64,000 nucleotides of DNA from an uncultured Sphingomonadaceae bacterium (GCA_947493195.1 CANLQG010000007.1:1-64000), one strand, 5' to 3'. Positions 15,944 through 25,270 are shown, counted from the first letter of the stretch. Translations and numbers: made by a program. Notes: generated by a model not told the origin, from the letters alone.

Positions 15944-15960
15944 GGGCACGGACGTGCCCC
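15943..15960 (-). terminator. GC-rich hairpin downstream of tRNA-Thr
   Basis: GGGGCAC (15943-15949) pairs with GTGCCCC (15954-15960). On the minus strand it lies 37 bases beyond the tRNA-Thr 3' end. A T-run lies before rather than after the hairpin, so a terminator role is plausible but not certain. Confidence 0.35.
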
Positions 15961-15996
15961 GCCCGGCACTTGAGGGGCCCAACAAAAAAGGAGAAA

Positions 15997-16071
15997 TGGT
16001 GCCACGAGAGAGGATCGAACTCTCGGCCTCACCCTTACCAAGGGTGCGCTCTACCACTGAGCTACCGCGGC
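15997..16071 (-). tRNA. tRNA-Thr (anticodon GGT)
   Basis: Complete cloverleaf on the minus strand: acceptor stem GCCGCGG from 16071, D-arm AGCTCAGTGGTAGAGC, anticodon GGT (plus-strand acc at 16037-16039) in loop TTGGTAA, T-loop GTTCGATCC, and encoded 3' CCA at 15997-15999. Reads threonine ACC/ACU codons. Confidence 0.97.
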
Positions 16072-16162
16072 TAACCGAAACAGGCGCGCGCTATTGTCGT
16101 CTGCTGCATGAAAGTCAAGCCAAGCTTGAGTGATCGGCCTGCTTGCGCCAGATATATGCGCC

Positions 16163-16330
16163 ATGAGCAAGGATTTGTCCCGCGAGGAACGTCTCGCTGC
16201 CCAATTGCGGGCCAACCTGAAGCGCCGCAAGGCGCAGAAGAAGGCGCTGGCCCACGGCGACGCACCGCACGAGGATGCCGATTCGCCCACGATCCCTCCG
16301 GCTCTTTTCAAGAACGACGACGAAGGCTAG
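16163..16330 (+). CDS. Small conserved-looking charged protein, unknown function
   Basis: 55 residues, [20 protein letters not shown]... It has a strongly basic, probably helical first half (RRKAQKK at about 23-29) and an acidic, proline-containing tail ending DDEG. No membrane segment. ATG 16163 has no strong ribosome site. Comparable short Arg/Lys-rich proteins precede gpmA in related genomes as I remember them, but I could not check this. It sits 46 bases before gpmA and could be cotranscribed. Confidence 0.6.
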   Translation: MSKDLSREERLAAQLRANLKRRKAQKKALAHGDAPHEDADSPTIPPALFKNDDEG

Positions 16331-16376
16331 GGCGCGCTTTCCCAGTTCGCCCTCCCGCAATTCGGAGAGACCCATA

Positions 16377-17063
16377 GTGCCCAAACTCATCCTCGTCCGC
16401 CACGGCCAGTCCGAATGGAACCTTGCCAACCGTTTCACCGGCTGGTGGGATGTCGACGTTACCGAAAAGGGTGTGGAGGAAGCGAAGGAGGCAGGGCGCC
16501 TGCTGAAGGAAAAGGGCGTGTTCCCCACCCTCGCTTTCACCAGCGTGCAGAAACGCGCGATCAAGACGCTGCACCTCGCGCTCGAATACTGCGACCGCCT
16601 GTGGATCCCGGAGACCAAGGACTGGCGCCTGAACGAGCGGCATTATGGCGGGCTTACCGGCCTCAACAAGCAGGAAACCCGCGACAGGCACGGTGACGAA
16701 CAGGTGCACATCTGGCGCCGCAGCTTCGACGTGCCGCCCCCGGAAATGGAAAAGGGCGACGAATACGATCCCGGCAACGATCCGCGCTACGAAGGCATCG
16801 ACGTGCCGCAGACCGAAAGCCTGAAACTGACGATCGAGCGCGTGCTGCCCTACTGGGAAAGCGACATCCTGCCGAAACTGGTGGCGGGTGAGACGGTGAT
16901 CATCTCTGCCCACGGCAACAGCCTGCGCGCGCTGGTGAAGCACCTTTCCAATATCTCCGACGACGAGATTACCGGACTGGAAATCCCCACCGGCCAGCCG
17001 ATCATCTACGAATTCGAAGGCTCCGCCCCCGTGGGCGAGCGGTATTACCTGAAGGATAGCTGA
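16377..17063 (+). CDS. gpmA: 2,3-bisphosphoglycerate-dependent phosphoglycerate mutase
   Basis: 228 residues, the dPGM length. The catalytic phosphohistidine is in [10 protein letters not shown] (residues 6-15), followed by FTGWWDVD, the RRSFDVPPP segment and the second histidine in [10 protein letters not shown]. It interconverts 3- and 2-phosphoglycerate in glycolysis. The start is GTG 16377 with a GGAGAGA ribosome site, giving the canonical M-P-K-L-I-L-V N-terminus. purE follows after three bases. Confidence 0.96.
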   Translation: MPKLILVRHGQSEWNLANRFTGWWDVDVTEKGVEEAKEAGRLLKEKGVFPTLAFTSVQKRAIKTLHLALEYCDRLWIPETKDWRLNERHYGGLTGLNKQETRDRHGDEQVHIWRRSFDVPPPEMEKGDEYDPGNDPRYEGIDVPQTESLKLTIERVLPYWESDILPKLVAGETVIISAHGNSLRALVKHLSNISDDEITGLEIPTGQPIIYEFEGSAPVGERYYLKDS

Positions 17064-17066
17064 GAC

Positions 17067-17549
17067 ATGCCCGCTCCTGTCGCTATCGTGATGGGCAGCC
17101 AGTCCGACTGGCCGACCATGACCAAGGCCGCCGAAGTGCTGGACGAACTGGGCGTGCCTTACGACGCGCGCATCGTGTCCGCCCACCGCACACCTGACAG
17201 GCTGCACGCCTTCGGCAAGGGCGCAGCGGACGAAGGCTTCAAGGTCGTGATCGCGGGCGCCGGCGGGGCCGCGCATTTGCCGGGCATGATCGCGGCGCTC
17301 ACCCACCTGCCGGTACTGGGCGTTCCGGTGCAGAGCAAGGCGCTCTCGGGCCTCGATAGCCTGCTTTCCATCGTGCAGATGCCTGCCGGCGTTCCCACGG
17401 CGACGCTCGCCATCGGGGAAGCCGGCGCAACCAATGCAGGGATCCTCGCTGCCTCTATCCTGGCGTTGGAGGACACCGCGTTGGCAGACCGGCTCAAGGC
17501 CTTCCGCCAGGCGCAGACCGACAAGGTGGCGGAAAAGCCGGTCGATTGA
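17067..17549 (+). CDS. purE: N5-carboxyaminoimidazole ribonucleotide mutase, class I
   Basis: 160 residues. The N-terminal IVMGSQSDW and the AHRTP and [12 protein letters not shown] loops form the NCAIR/CAIR active site of PurE. It converts the PurK product to CAIR in de novo purine synthesis. It starts three bases after gpmA, and purK follows after a 110-base gap holding an inverted repeat. Confidence 0.97.
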   Translation: MPAPVAIVMGSQSDWPTMTKAAEVLDELGVPYDARIVSAHRTPDRLHAFGKGAADEGFKVVIAGAGGAAHLPGMIAALTHLPVLGVPVQSKALSGLDSLLSIVQMPAGVPTATLAIGEAGATNAGILAASILALEDTALADRLKAFRQAQTDKVAEKPVD

Positions 17550-17559
17550 TTCCCGGTTT

Positions 17560-17650
17560 CCGAACGCCCTGAGCTTGTCGAAAGGCTGTCCTTTCTTCTA
17601 GTCCGGGGCGCAATGACAAGGCAGCCCTAGGGCGGGCTCAGGGGGAACGG
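17560..17650. repeat. Inverted repeat between purE and purK
   Basis: Left arm CCGAACGCCCTGAGC (17560-17574) pairs imperfectly with right arm GCTCAGGGGGAACGG (17636-17650), about 60 bases apart. The left arm continues as GAGCTTGTCGAAAGG, a sequence type common in intergenic repeats of sphingomonads and other proteobacteria. It is a REP-like or BIME-like element inside an otherwise tight gene run. Confidence 0.5.
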
Positions 17651-17659
17651 AGTTTTGGT

Positions 17660-18712
17660 GTGCTGGCACCCGGTTCAACAATAGGCATCCTTGGTGGCGG
17701 GCAACTGGGCCGCATGCTGGCCATGTCCGCCGCACAGCTTGGCTATCGCTGCCACATCTACGCGCCAGAGGGTGACAACGTGGCCGCCGATGTCGCCGCG
17801 CGGTATACCTGCGCCCCGTGGCACGATGGGGACGCGCTGGCCGCCTTCGCGCGCGCTTGCGACGTCATCACCTACGAATTCGAGAACGTGCCGGTCGGCC
17901 CGCTGGCGGGCTTGCCGCAGGACAGGCTGGCACCCGGCATTCGCGCGCTGGAAGTCGCGCAGGACCGCGTTCGCGAGAAGCGCTTCATGCTTGAAGCTGG
18001 CGGCACACCTGCAGATTTCGTCGCCGTCGATCATGACAGCGAACTGGCGGACGCGGTGGAGCGGATCGGCGTTCCCGGCATCCTCAAGACGCGGCGCGAC
18101 GGCTATGACGGCAAGGGCCAGTGGCCGATCAACGAGCGCGCCGATGCGCAGGGAGTGCGCATTCCCGAAAGCGGCTGCGTTTACGAAGCGCGGCTGACTT
18201 TCGAATGCGAGTTCTCGGTCATCCTGGTGCGCGGGCGCGACGGCGAGGTGCGCTTCTGGGATTCCACCCGCAACCTGCACAAGGACGGCATCCTTTCGCA
18301 CTGCGAACTGCCTGCCCCCGCCATCGTCGCAGAGCAACTGGCAAGGGCGCGCGACATGGCAAGGAAAGTGGCCGATGCGCTGGGCTACATCGGCGTGCTG
18401 ACGCTGGAATTCTTTGCCACCTCGCGAGGACCGGTGTTCAACGAAATGGCCCCCCGGGTTCACAATTCCGGGCACTGGACGATCGAGGGCGCCGTAACCA
18501 GCCAGTTCGAAAATCACATCCGCGCCATCTGCGGCCTGCCGCTGGGCGATACGGCCAGCATGTCGCCCACGATGGTCATGGACAACCTGATCGGAGCCGA
18601 AGCGCTCGATCTTGCCGGTCACCTTTCTGATGGCCGCGCGCACGTACATCTCTACGGCAAGTCCGAAGCGCGGGCGGGGCGCAAGATGGGCCACGTCACG
18701 CGGATCGGGTGA
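17660..18712 (+). CDS. purK: N5-carboxyaminoimidazole ribonucleotide synthase
   Basis: 350 residues of the ATP-grasp superfamily. The N-terminal GILGGGQLGRMLA loop (about 8-20), the KTRRDGYDGKGQ central lid and FNEMAPRVHNSGHWTIEGA near the C-terminus are diagnostic. It uses ATP and bicarbonate to carboxylate AIR to N5-CAIR, the substrate of PurE. Start is GTG 17660. It abuts folA (stop TGA directly followed by ATG). Confidence 0.96.
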   Translation: MLAPGSTIGILGGGQLGRMLAMSAAQLGYRCHIYAPEGDNVAADVAARYTCAPWHDGDALAAFARACDVITYEFENVPVGPLAGLPQDRLAPGIRALEVAQDRVREKRFMLEAGGTPADFVAVDHDSELADAVERIGVPGILKTRRDGYDGKGQWPINERADAQGVRIPESGCVYEARLTFECEFSVILVRGRDGEVRFWDSTRNLHKDGILSHCELPAPAIVAEQLARARDMARKVADALGYIGVLTLEFFATSRGPVFNEMAPRVHNSGHWTIEGAVTSQFENHIRAICGLPLGDTASMSPTMVMDNLIGAEALDLAGHLSDGRAHVHLYGKSEARAGRKMGHVTRIG

Positions 18713-19210
18713 ATGGCCGCAGACGTGCTCTTCATCGTGGCCCGCGCCACCAATGGCGTGATCGCCCGTGACGGCGCCGTGCCGTGGGCGATCGGCGAGG
18801 ACCTGAAACGCTTCAAGCGGCTGACCATGGGCAAACCCATGATCATGGGCCGCAAGACCTTCGAGAGCCTGCCGGGCCTGTTGCCCGGTCGCCGCCATAT
18901 CGTGCTTACCCGGCAGGCGGACTGGCAGGCCGAAGGTGCCGAGGTCGCCCACTCGCCGGAAGAGGCGCTGGCAATTGTCGGCGATGGCGACGTGGCGGTG
19001 ATCGGCGGGGCCGAAGTGTTCGACCTGTTCCAGGGCCAGGGCACCACCTTCGAACTGACCGAGGTGTTCGAGGATACGGTGGGCGACGTTCACATGCCAT
19101 CCCCAGCGGACGATCCCTCCTGGCGCGAGATCGCGCGCGAAAGCCGCCCGGCCAGGAATGGCTTCCCGCCTTACGATTTCGTCACTTTCGAGCGGGTGGC
19201 ACCCCGATGA
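18713..19210 (+). CDS. folA: dihydrofolate reductase
   Basis: 165 residues. It reduces dihydrofolate to tetrahydrofolate with NADPH. Visible are the N-terminal IVARATNGVIARDGAVPW segment (active-site Met20-like loop), MGKPMIMGRKTFESL, and VAVIGGAEVFDLF for cofactor binding. Start ATG 18713 follows the purK stop without a gap and its own stop overlaps the next gene (ATGA). Trimethoprim sensitivity cannot be judged from sequence alone. Confidence 0.96.
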   Translation: MAADVLFIVARATNGVIARDGAVPWAIGEDLKRFKRLTMGKPMIMGRKTFESLPGLLPGRRHIVLTRQADWQAEGAEVAHSPEEALAIVGDGDVAVIGGAEVFDLFQGQGTTFELTEVFEDTVGDVHMPSPADDPSWREIARESRPARNGFPPYDFVTFERVAPR

Positions 19211-20373
19211 AACGCTTTGCCATCGGCTTTGGCGTTGTGCTGCTGGCGGCGCTGGCTGCCTTCTTCGCGTTCGCACCTGCCTATGTCGAGCGGGACATGA
19301 ACGTCGTCGATGGCCTGCCGCTGCCGCCGGTTTCGGACGAGGCGCGGCCGCTGCACGAAACGCTCACCATTGTCGACCTGCACGGCGATACCCTGCTGTG
19401 GAAGCGCGACATGCTGGAGGCGGCGGACCGCGGCCATATCGACCTGCCGCGCCTGCGCGAAGGCAACGTCGCGTTGCAGGTCTTCTCCAGCGTCACGAAG
19501 ACCCCGCGCGACCAGAACTACGACAACAACACGGGCGAGACCGATAATATCACTCTCCTCGCCATCGGCCAGTTGCAGCCGCTGCGCACCTGGACCTCGC
19601 TGCTGGAGCGCACGCTGTGGCACGGCAAGCGGCTGGAGGAGGCCGCAGCCAAGTCCGAAGGGCAACTGGCCCTGGTCCGGACGCCTCCCGATATCGTGCC
19701 GGTGCGCGCGCCCGACGACAACAGTGCGCCGGTGGCAGCGATGCTGTCCGTCGAAGGGCTGCATAACCTGGAGGGCGATCTCGGCAATCTCGATGCCCTG
19801 TACGATGCAGGTGTGCGCATGGCTGGGCTCGTCCATTTCTTCGATAACGACCTCGCCGGATCGATGCACGGCGTCGATAAGGGCGGGCTGACCGCAATGG
19901 GCCGCGAGGCCGTGCGGCGGATGGAAGCGATAGGCATGGTGATCGATGTGGCCCATTGCAGTCACGCCTGCGTGGCGGACATTTTGGCCACGGCGCAGCG
20001 CCCGGTCGTCTCCAGCCACGGCGGTGTGCAGGCCACGTGTCCGGTCAATCGCAACCTCACCGATGCAGAGATTCGCGGGGTTGCCGCAACCGGCGGCGTG
20101 ATCGGCGTGGGCTACTGGGAAGGCGCTGTGTGCGACACCTCGCCCGCCGCAATCGTCGCCGCCATGGCGCACATTCGCGACCTCGTGGGTATAGAGCATG
20201 TTGCGCTGGGCAGCGATTTCGACGGCACCGTCACGGTCCGCTTCGACACCGCCGGGCTGGTGCACGTCACGCAAGGGCTGATGGATGCCGGTTTCACCGA
20301 TGAGGAGATCCGCGCAGTAATGGGCGGCAATGCCCTGCGCGTGCTGGAACGTGGGCTGGAGCTGCTGGTATGA
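19207..20373 (+). CDS. membrane-anchored dipeptidase (peptidase M19, renal dipeptidase family)
   Basis: 388 residues. An N-terminal transmembrane helix (about 5-25) suggests an inner-membrane anchor with a periplasmic domain. The M19 metal site is visible as DLHGDTLLW (about 53-61), SVEGLHNL (bridging Glu), DVAHCSHA, SSHGG and ALGSDFDG. Family members hydrolyse dipeptides, some with D-residues. ATGA overlap with folA and with ribF at the other end places it in a coupled operon, though its link to folate and flavin synthesis is unclear. Confidence 0.92.
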   Translation: MKRFAIGFGVVLLAALAAFFAFAPAYVERDMNVVDGLPLPPVSDEARPLHETLTIVDLHGDTLLWKRDMLEAADRGHIDLPRLREGNVALQVFSSVTKTPRDQNYDNNTGETDNITLLAIGQLQPLRTWTSLLERTLWHGKRLEEAAAKSEGQLALVRTPPDIVPVRAPDDNSAPVAAMLSVEGLHNLEGDLGNLDALYDAGVRMAGLVHFFDNDLAGSMHGVDKGGLTAMGREAVRRMEAIGMVIDVAHCSHACVADILATAQRPVVSSHGGVQATCPVNRNLTDAEIRGVAATGGVIGVGYWEGAVCDTSPAAIVAAMAHIRDLVGIEHVALGSDFDGTVTVRFDTAGLVHVTQGLMDAGFTDEEIRAVMGGNALRVLERGLELLV

Positions 20374-21311
20374 CTCGCTTGTCGCATCGCGATATCATTC
20401 CAGACGAACTGCGCGGCGCGATAGTCGCGCTGGGAAATTTCGACGGTTTTCATATCGGCCACCAGCATGTGGTGAGCGCGGCGGTAGAGTGGGCACAGGC
20501 CGAGGGGCGGCCCGCCGTGGTCGCCACTTTCGATCCCCACCCGGTGCGCCACTTCGCCCCGCACGTGCCGCCTTTCCGCCTCACCTCGCTGGAGCAGCGG
20601 CACGAGCTGTTTCGCAAGGCCGGGGCTGCCGCAATGCTGGTGTTCGATTTCGACGACGCGCTGGCCGCCATGAGCGCCGAGGCCTTCGTCAGGGACCTGC
20701 TGGGCGGGCACATCGGCGCGGCTGGCGTGGTGACGGGAGAGGATTTCACCTTCGGCAAGGGTCGCGGCGGCAACGTCGATGTCCTGCGCACGGTGGGCGC
20801 GACATGCGGGATAGAGGCGCGCGCCATCGGTCCCGTCGGTTCGGGCGGCCAAGTCGTTTCATCCAGCCGCATCCGCGACGCGTTGAAGGCCGGCGATTGC
20901 GACGCGGCAAGCCGCTTGCTGACCCGCCCCTTCACCGTACGCGGCGAAGTCATCCACGGTGACAAGCGCGGTCGCGAACTGGGTTATCCCACCGCCAATG
21001 TCGACATGGGCAGCTACATCCGCCCCCGCTTTGGCATCTACGCGGTGACCGGCCGCGTGGTCGCCACCGGGCAGCAACTGAAAGGCGCGGCCAACCTCGG
21101 CGTGCGGCCCAGTTTCGATCCGCCTAAGGAGCTGCTGGAGCCCTACTTCTTCGATTTCTCCGGCGATCTTTACGGGCAGGAGATCGATGTCGCCTTCCAC
21201 CACTTCCTGCGGCCAGAGGCGAAGTTCGACGATCTGGACGCGCTGAAAGGGCAGATGGAAGAGGATTGTGCGCGGGCGCGCGACCTACTAGGTGCCCGCC
21301 CAAAGGATTAA
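20370..21311 (+). CDS. ribF: bifunctional riboflavin kinase / FAD synthetase
   Basis: 313 residues. The N-terminal FMN adenylyltransferase domain carries GNFDGFHIGH (about 18-27) and a SSSRIRDAL motif near 165. The C-terminal riboflavin kinase domain (about 185-305) has the GRELGYPTANV signature. It makes FMN then FAD in the cytosol. ATGA overlap with the dipeptidase gene; ileS begins 7 bases after its stop. The ribF-ileS-lspA order is widely conserved. Confidence 0.97.
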   Translation: MTRLSHRDIIPDELRGAIVALGNFDGFHIGHQHVVSAAVEWAQAEGRPAVVATFDPHPVRHFAPHVPPFRLTSLEQRHELFRKAGAAAMLVFDFDDALAAMSAEAFVRDLLGGHIGAAGVVTGEDFTFGKGRGGNVDVLRTVGATCGIEARAIGPVGSGGQVVSSSRIRDALKAGDCDAASRLLTRPFTVRGEVIHGDKRGRELGYPTANVDMGSYIRPRFGIYAVTGRVVATGQQLKGAANLGVRPSFDPPKELLEPYFFDFSGDLYGQEIDVAFHHFLRPEAKFDDLDALKGQMEEDCARARDLLGARPKD

Positions 21312-21318
21312 CCGCGCG

Positions 21319-24297
21319 ATGACCGACGAAACAGCCAAGCGGGATTACCGGGACACCGTCTTCCTGCCCAAGACAGATTTTCCGATGAAAGCCGGGCTCC
21401 CCGCGAAGGAGCCGGGCATCCTTGCGCGCTGGGAAGAGCAGGGTCTCTACCAGAAGCTGCGCGAGGCGCGTGCGGGGCGCGAGAAGTTCATCCTGCACGA
21501 TGGCCCGCCCTATGCCAACGGCAACATCCACATCGGCCACGCGCTGAACAAGGTGCTGAAAGACGCGGTCGTCCGCACGCAGACGCTGCTGGGCAAGGAT
21601 GCGCCCTACGTGCCGGGCTGGGACTGCCACGGCCTGCCGATCGAGTGGAAGATCGAGGAAGCCTACCGCAGGAAGAAGAAGAACAAGGACGAGGTTCCGC
21701 CGAAGGAATTCCGTCAGGAATGCCGTGACTACGCCGCCGAATGGGTGGCCGTGCAGGCCGCGCAGTTCAAGCGGCTGGGCGTGATGGGCGATTGGAACAA
21801 GCCCTACCTCACCATGGATCCGCAAGCCGAGGCGGGCATCGTCGCCGAACTGCTGAAGTTCGCCGAAAGCGACATGATCTACCGCGGCGCGAAGCCGGTG
21901 ATGTGGAGCCCTGTCGAAAAGACCGCACTGGCCGAGGCCGAAGTCGAGTACGAGGATATCGTCTCGACGCAGATCGACGTGGCGTTCGAGATTGTCGAAA
22001 GCCCGATTCCGGAACTGGTCGGCGCACACGCGTTGATCTGGACGACCACGCCGTGGACGATCCCGGTGAACCAGGCTTTGGCCTATGGGCCGGATGTTGA
22101 GTATCACTTGGTCGGTATCAGTGAATCTTTCTCGCCGGACCTACCCGACGAAGTGCGAGAAGCGCTGAGGTCGCTGCCGAATTTCCGAGGCAAAAAGGTT
22201 CTCGTCGCCGCGAATTTGGTCGAGGAATTAGAGGAGCGCTACTTCGGACCCGTTTTGGCGGCGGCATCCGGCGGCAGATGGAATGCCGGAGCCTTCTCGT
22301 TCTTCGATCATGAAAAGACCATCAAAGGCTCCGACCTAGCCGGAACCAAGGTGCTACACCCGATGCACCACCTCGGCGGGTTCTTCGCCGAGCCGCGTCC
22401 GATGCTGGCGGGCGACTTCGTCACCACCGATGCGGGTACGGGTATCGTCCACATGGCGCCCGATCACGGCGAGGACGACTTCGACCTGTGCAAGGCCAAC
22501 GGCATTACGCCGAAGTTCGTGGTCGACGACGATGGCCGCTACCGCGAGGACTGGGACTGGCTGCCACGCACCGACGAGCGCAATGCATCGGTCATCAATC
22601 CCAAGTTCAACGCACCCGACGGCCCGATCTGTTCGGACCTGCGCGAGGCAGGCGCTCTCCTCAGCGCATCCGCAGATTATCAACACTCTTATCCACACAG
22701 CTGGCGCTCCAAGGCGAAGGTGATCTTCCGCTGCACACCGCAGTGGTTCGTGCCGATGGACAAGCCGCTGGGCACCTTCGACTATCCCGTGGCCGATGCC
22801 GGCCCGCTTGGCGGCGCACTGGCGCTGGGCACGCAGGCGGACAAGACCGCCACGCTTCGCGAAACTGCCATGGCGGAGATCGAGAACACGCGGTTCGTTC
22901 CCGCCAAGGGCAAGAACCGTATCGGTTCGATGGTCGAAGGGCGCCCCGACTGGGTGCTCTCCCGCCAGCGCGCATGGGGCGTGCCGATCACGCTGTTCGT
23001 GGACCGCGAAAGCGGCGAATACCTGGTCGACAAGGCGGTGAACCAGCGCATCATCGAAGCCATCGCGCAGGACAGCGTCGATGCGTGGACGCAGGAGAAC
23101 GCTGCCCAGCTTCTCGGCCCCGACTATGCGGTCGAGGATTACGAGATGGTCACCGACATTCTCGACGTGTGGTTCGATTCGGGTTCCACCCACGCCTTCG
23201 TGCTCGAATCGGACAATTGGCCCGACCTGCAATCGCCCGCCGATCTCTACCTCGAAGGCAGTGATCAGCACCGCGGGTGGTTCCAGTCCAGCCTGCTCGA
23301 ATCGTGCGCCACCCGTGGCCGCGCGCCTTACAGGCAGGTGCTCACCCACGGCTTCACCATGGCGGCAGACGGCCGCAAGATGTCGAAGAGCCTTGGCAAC
23401 ACCATCGACCCGCTCAAGGTGATGGAGGAATACGGCGCCGACATCATCCGCCTGTGGGCGCTGAGCGTCGATTACACCGCCGATCACCGCATCGGCCCGG
23501 AAATCCTCAAGGGCGTGGCCGACCAGTACCGCAAACTGCGTAACACCTTGCGCTACATGCTCGGCGCACTGGGCGAATTCAGCGAGGCCGAGCGCGTCGG
23601 TGTCGACCAGATGCCGGAGCTGGAGCGCTACGTCCTCACCCTGCTGGGCGGGCTTGATGAAAAGCTGCGCCAGCACGTCGCCAACTACGATTTCGACGCC
23701 TACACCCGCGCGCTGGTGGATTTCATGAATGAGGACCTCTCGGCCTTTTTCTTCGATATCCGCAAGGACCGTCTCTATTGCGATGCCCCCGGCAGCGTGG
23801 AGCGCCGCGCCTACCGCACCGTGCTCGATACGCTGTTCAACGCACTCATCCGCTACGCCGCGCCGGTGCTGGTGTTCACGGCGGAGGAAGTGTGGAACAC
23901 GCGCCACCCCGAAGGCGGCAGCGTCCACCTGCTCGAATGGCCGGAGATTCCCGCCGCCGAGGCCGATGCCCAGCGCTGGGAAGCCCTGCGTTCGCTACGT
24001 GAACGGGTGATGGAAGCCATCGAGCCGCTGCGGCGCGAGAAAGTGATTCGCTCCGGTCTCGAAGCCGAAGTGACCATGCCCGCCAGCGCCGTGCCCGAAG
24101 GCTTCAGCGCAGAAGATCTCGCCACGCTGTTCATCACCGGCACAGTAACGCTGGGCGATGGAGACGCAGTGACCGTCACCAAGTCCGACGATGCCAAGTG
24201 CGGCCGCTGCTGGCGCCTGCTGCCCGAAGTGGATGAGGACGGCGACCTGTGTAACCGCTGCGAGAATGTCGTGGCCATGATGGATGCTGCCGAATGA
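21319..24297 (+). CDS. ileS: isoleucyl-tRNA synthetase
   Basis: 992 residues, class Ia synthetase. HIGH motif as HIGH in NGNIHIGHAL (about residue 70), KMSKS in GRKMSKSLGN (about 687), and a C-terminal zinc site CxxC...CxxC (CGRCW, CNRCE, about 960-980). The editing CP1 domain contains TTTPWTIP and GTGIVHMAPDHGEDDF. It is somewhat longer than typical (about 940) because of residues roughly 255-350, where codon use shifts sharply (see findings). ATG 21319 gives the family N-terminus. Overlaps lspA by ATGA. Confidence 0.97.
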   Translation: MTDETAKRDYRDTVFLPKTDFPMKAGLPAKEPGILARWEEQGLYQKLREARAGREKFILHDGPPYANGNIHIGHALNKVLKDAVVRTQTLLGKDAPYVPGWDCHGLPIEWKIEEAYRRKKKNKDEVPPKEFRQECRDYAAEWVAVQAAQFKRLGVMGDWNKPYLTMDPQAEAGIVAELLKFAESDMIYRGAKPVMWSPVEKTALAEAEVEYEDIVSTQIDVAFEIVESPIPELVGAHALIWTTTPWTIPVNQALAYGPDVEYHLVGISESFSPDLPDEVREALRSLPNFRGKKVLVAANLVEELEERYFGPVLAAASGGRWNAGAFSFFDHEKTIKGSDLAGTKVLHPMHHLGGFFAEPRPMLAGDFVTTDAGTGIVHMAPDHGEDDFDLCKANGITPKFVVDDDGRYREDWDWLPRTDERNASVINPKFNAPDGPICSDLREAGALLSASADYQHSYPHSWRSKAKVIFRCTPQWFVPMDKPLGTFDYPVADAGPLGGALALGTQADKTATLRETAMAEIENTRFVPAKGKNRIGSMVEGRPDWVLSRQRAWGVPITLFVDRESGEYLVDKAVNQRIIEAIAQDSVDAWTQENAAQLLGPDYAVEDYEMVTDILDVWFDSGSTHAFVLESDNWPDLQSPADLYLEGSDQHRGWFQSSLLESCATRGRAPYRQVLTHGFTMAADGRKMSKSLGNTIDPLKVMEEYGADIIRLWALSVDYTADHRIGPEILKGVADQYRKLRNTLRYMLGALGEFSEAERVGVDQMPELERYVLTLLGGLDEKLRQHVANYDFDAYTRALVDFMNEDLSAFFFDIRKDRLYCDAPGSVERRAYRTVLDTLFNALIRYAAPVLVFTAEEVWNTRHPEGGSVHLLEWPEIPAAEADAQRWEALRSLRERVMEAIEPLRREKVIRSGLEAEVTMPASAVPEGFSAEDLATLFITGTVTLGDGDAVTVTKSDDAKCGRCWRLLPEVDEDGDLCNRCENVVAMMDAAE

Positions 24298-24812
24298 GCG
24301 CGCTCGCGAAATTCCGCATTTATGGCATGCTGCTGGCGCTGGCGATCTTCGCCGCCGACCAGTGGGTGAAGGACTACGTGGTCAACACGCTGGGCCTCAC
24401 CCGCGTGGGCGACCACTACCCGCTGCTGCCGTTCTTCGATTTCACCCGCACCAACAATTATGGCGTGTCGCTCGGCATGTTCGAGGCCACGAGCATGGAA
24501 ATGCGCTGGATTCTCGTCGGCGTCACTGCGCTGATCGCCCTGGTGGTGCTGGTGTGGATGCTGCGCGAAAAGCTGCCGGGAGAGATCCTCGCGCTTGCCC
24601 TCGTCCTAGGCGGGGCGTTGGGCAACATCGTGGACCGCTACCAGTACGGCTACGTGATCGACTATGCCGATTTCCATATTGGCACCTTCCGCCCGTTCCT
24701 GATATTCAACGTGGCTGATGCAGCCATCACAATCGGCGTCGTGATTATCCTTGCCCGCGCCTTGTTCATGCGCGAGAAACCGTCCAATGAGCAGGACGCT
24801 GCAACGGAATAG
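24294..24812 (+). CDS. lspA: lipoprotein signal peptidase (signal peptidase II)
   Basis: 172 residues with four membrane helices. The catalytic Asp pair lies in GNIVDRYQYGYVIDY and FNVADAAI (N-x-A-D). It cleaves prolipoproteins after lipidation in the inner membrane, and so would process the several lipoproteins in this window. ATGA overlap with ileS, a conserved pairing. Confidence 0.96.
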   Translation: MSALAKFRIYGMLLALAIFAADQWVKDYVVNTLGLTRVGDHYPLLPFFDFTRTNNYGVSLGMFEATSMEMRWILVGVTALIALVVLVWMLREKLPGEILALALVLGGALGNIVDRYQYGYVIDYADFHIGTFRPFLIFNVADAAITIGVVIILARALFMREKPSNEQDAATE

Positions 24813-24859
24813 ATCGACAGAACCACCGAAGGCCTCACCGGCCCGGAGAATTGACCATT

Positions 24860-25267
24860 ATGCGTAACATCACCCGCACCCTGATCGCCGGCAGCGCCGT
24901 GCTTGCTCTCGCTGCTTGCGGCGGCATCAGCCTCGACCGTGACCGTCCGGACGAATTTGCCGTGCAGCGCCAGGCTCCGCTGGTGGTGCCGCCCGATTTC
25001 CACCTCGTCCCGCCGCAGCCCGGCGCGCCGCGTCCGACCGAAGGCACCGCCTCGCAACAGGCCATGGAAGCCCTGTTCGGCGGCACCGCCCCGCGCAGCG
25101 CGGTGGAAACCTCCGCACTGGATCGTGCTGGCGAGGCCGCTCCCGGCATCCGCTCCTCAATCGGCGACGCGGAAACCTACACGGTGGACAAGGGCACGAC
25201 CACGCAGGCCATCATCGCCGCACCCGAAGGTGACGGACAGGCTGCGCGGGCGGTAATACCTTCCTGA
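24860..25267 (+). CDS. DUF3035-family lipoprotein
   Basis: 135 residues. Signal peptide with lipobox LAAC (Cys about residue 20), then a proline-rich middle (VVPPDFHLVPPQPGAPRPT) characteristic of DUF3035, conserved behind lspA in Alphaproteobacteria. Function unknown. ATG 24860 is preceded by GGAGAA at 24845; the upstream TTG at 24851 is less likely. Last gene of the plus-strand run; a composite inverted repeat follows. Confidence 0.85.
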   Translation: MRNITRTLIAGSAVLALAACGGISLDRDRPDEFAVQRQAPLVVPPDFHLVPPQPGAPRPTEGTASQQAMEALFGGTAPRSAVETSALDRAGEAAPGIRSSIGDAETYTVDKGTTTQAIIAAPEGDGQAARAVIPS

Positions 25268-25270
25268 TTT

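Noticed and set aside
17675..19276. Minus-strand open frame of 533 codons
   Set aside because: Antisense to purK and folA, both certain; His/Arg-rich with no domain.
22354..23928. Minus-strand open frame of 524 codons
   Set aside because: Antisense to ileS; no recognisable motifs.
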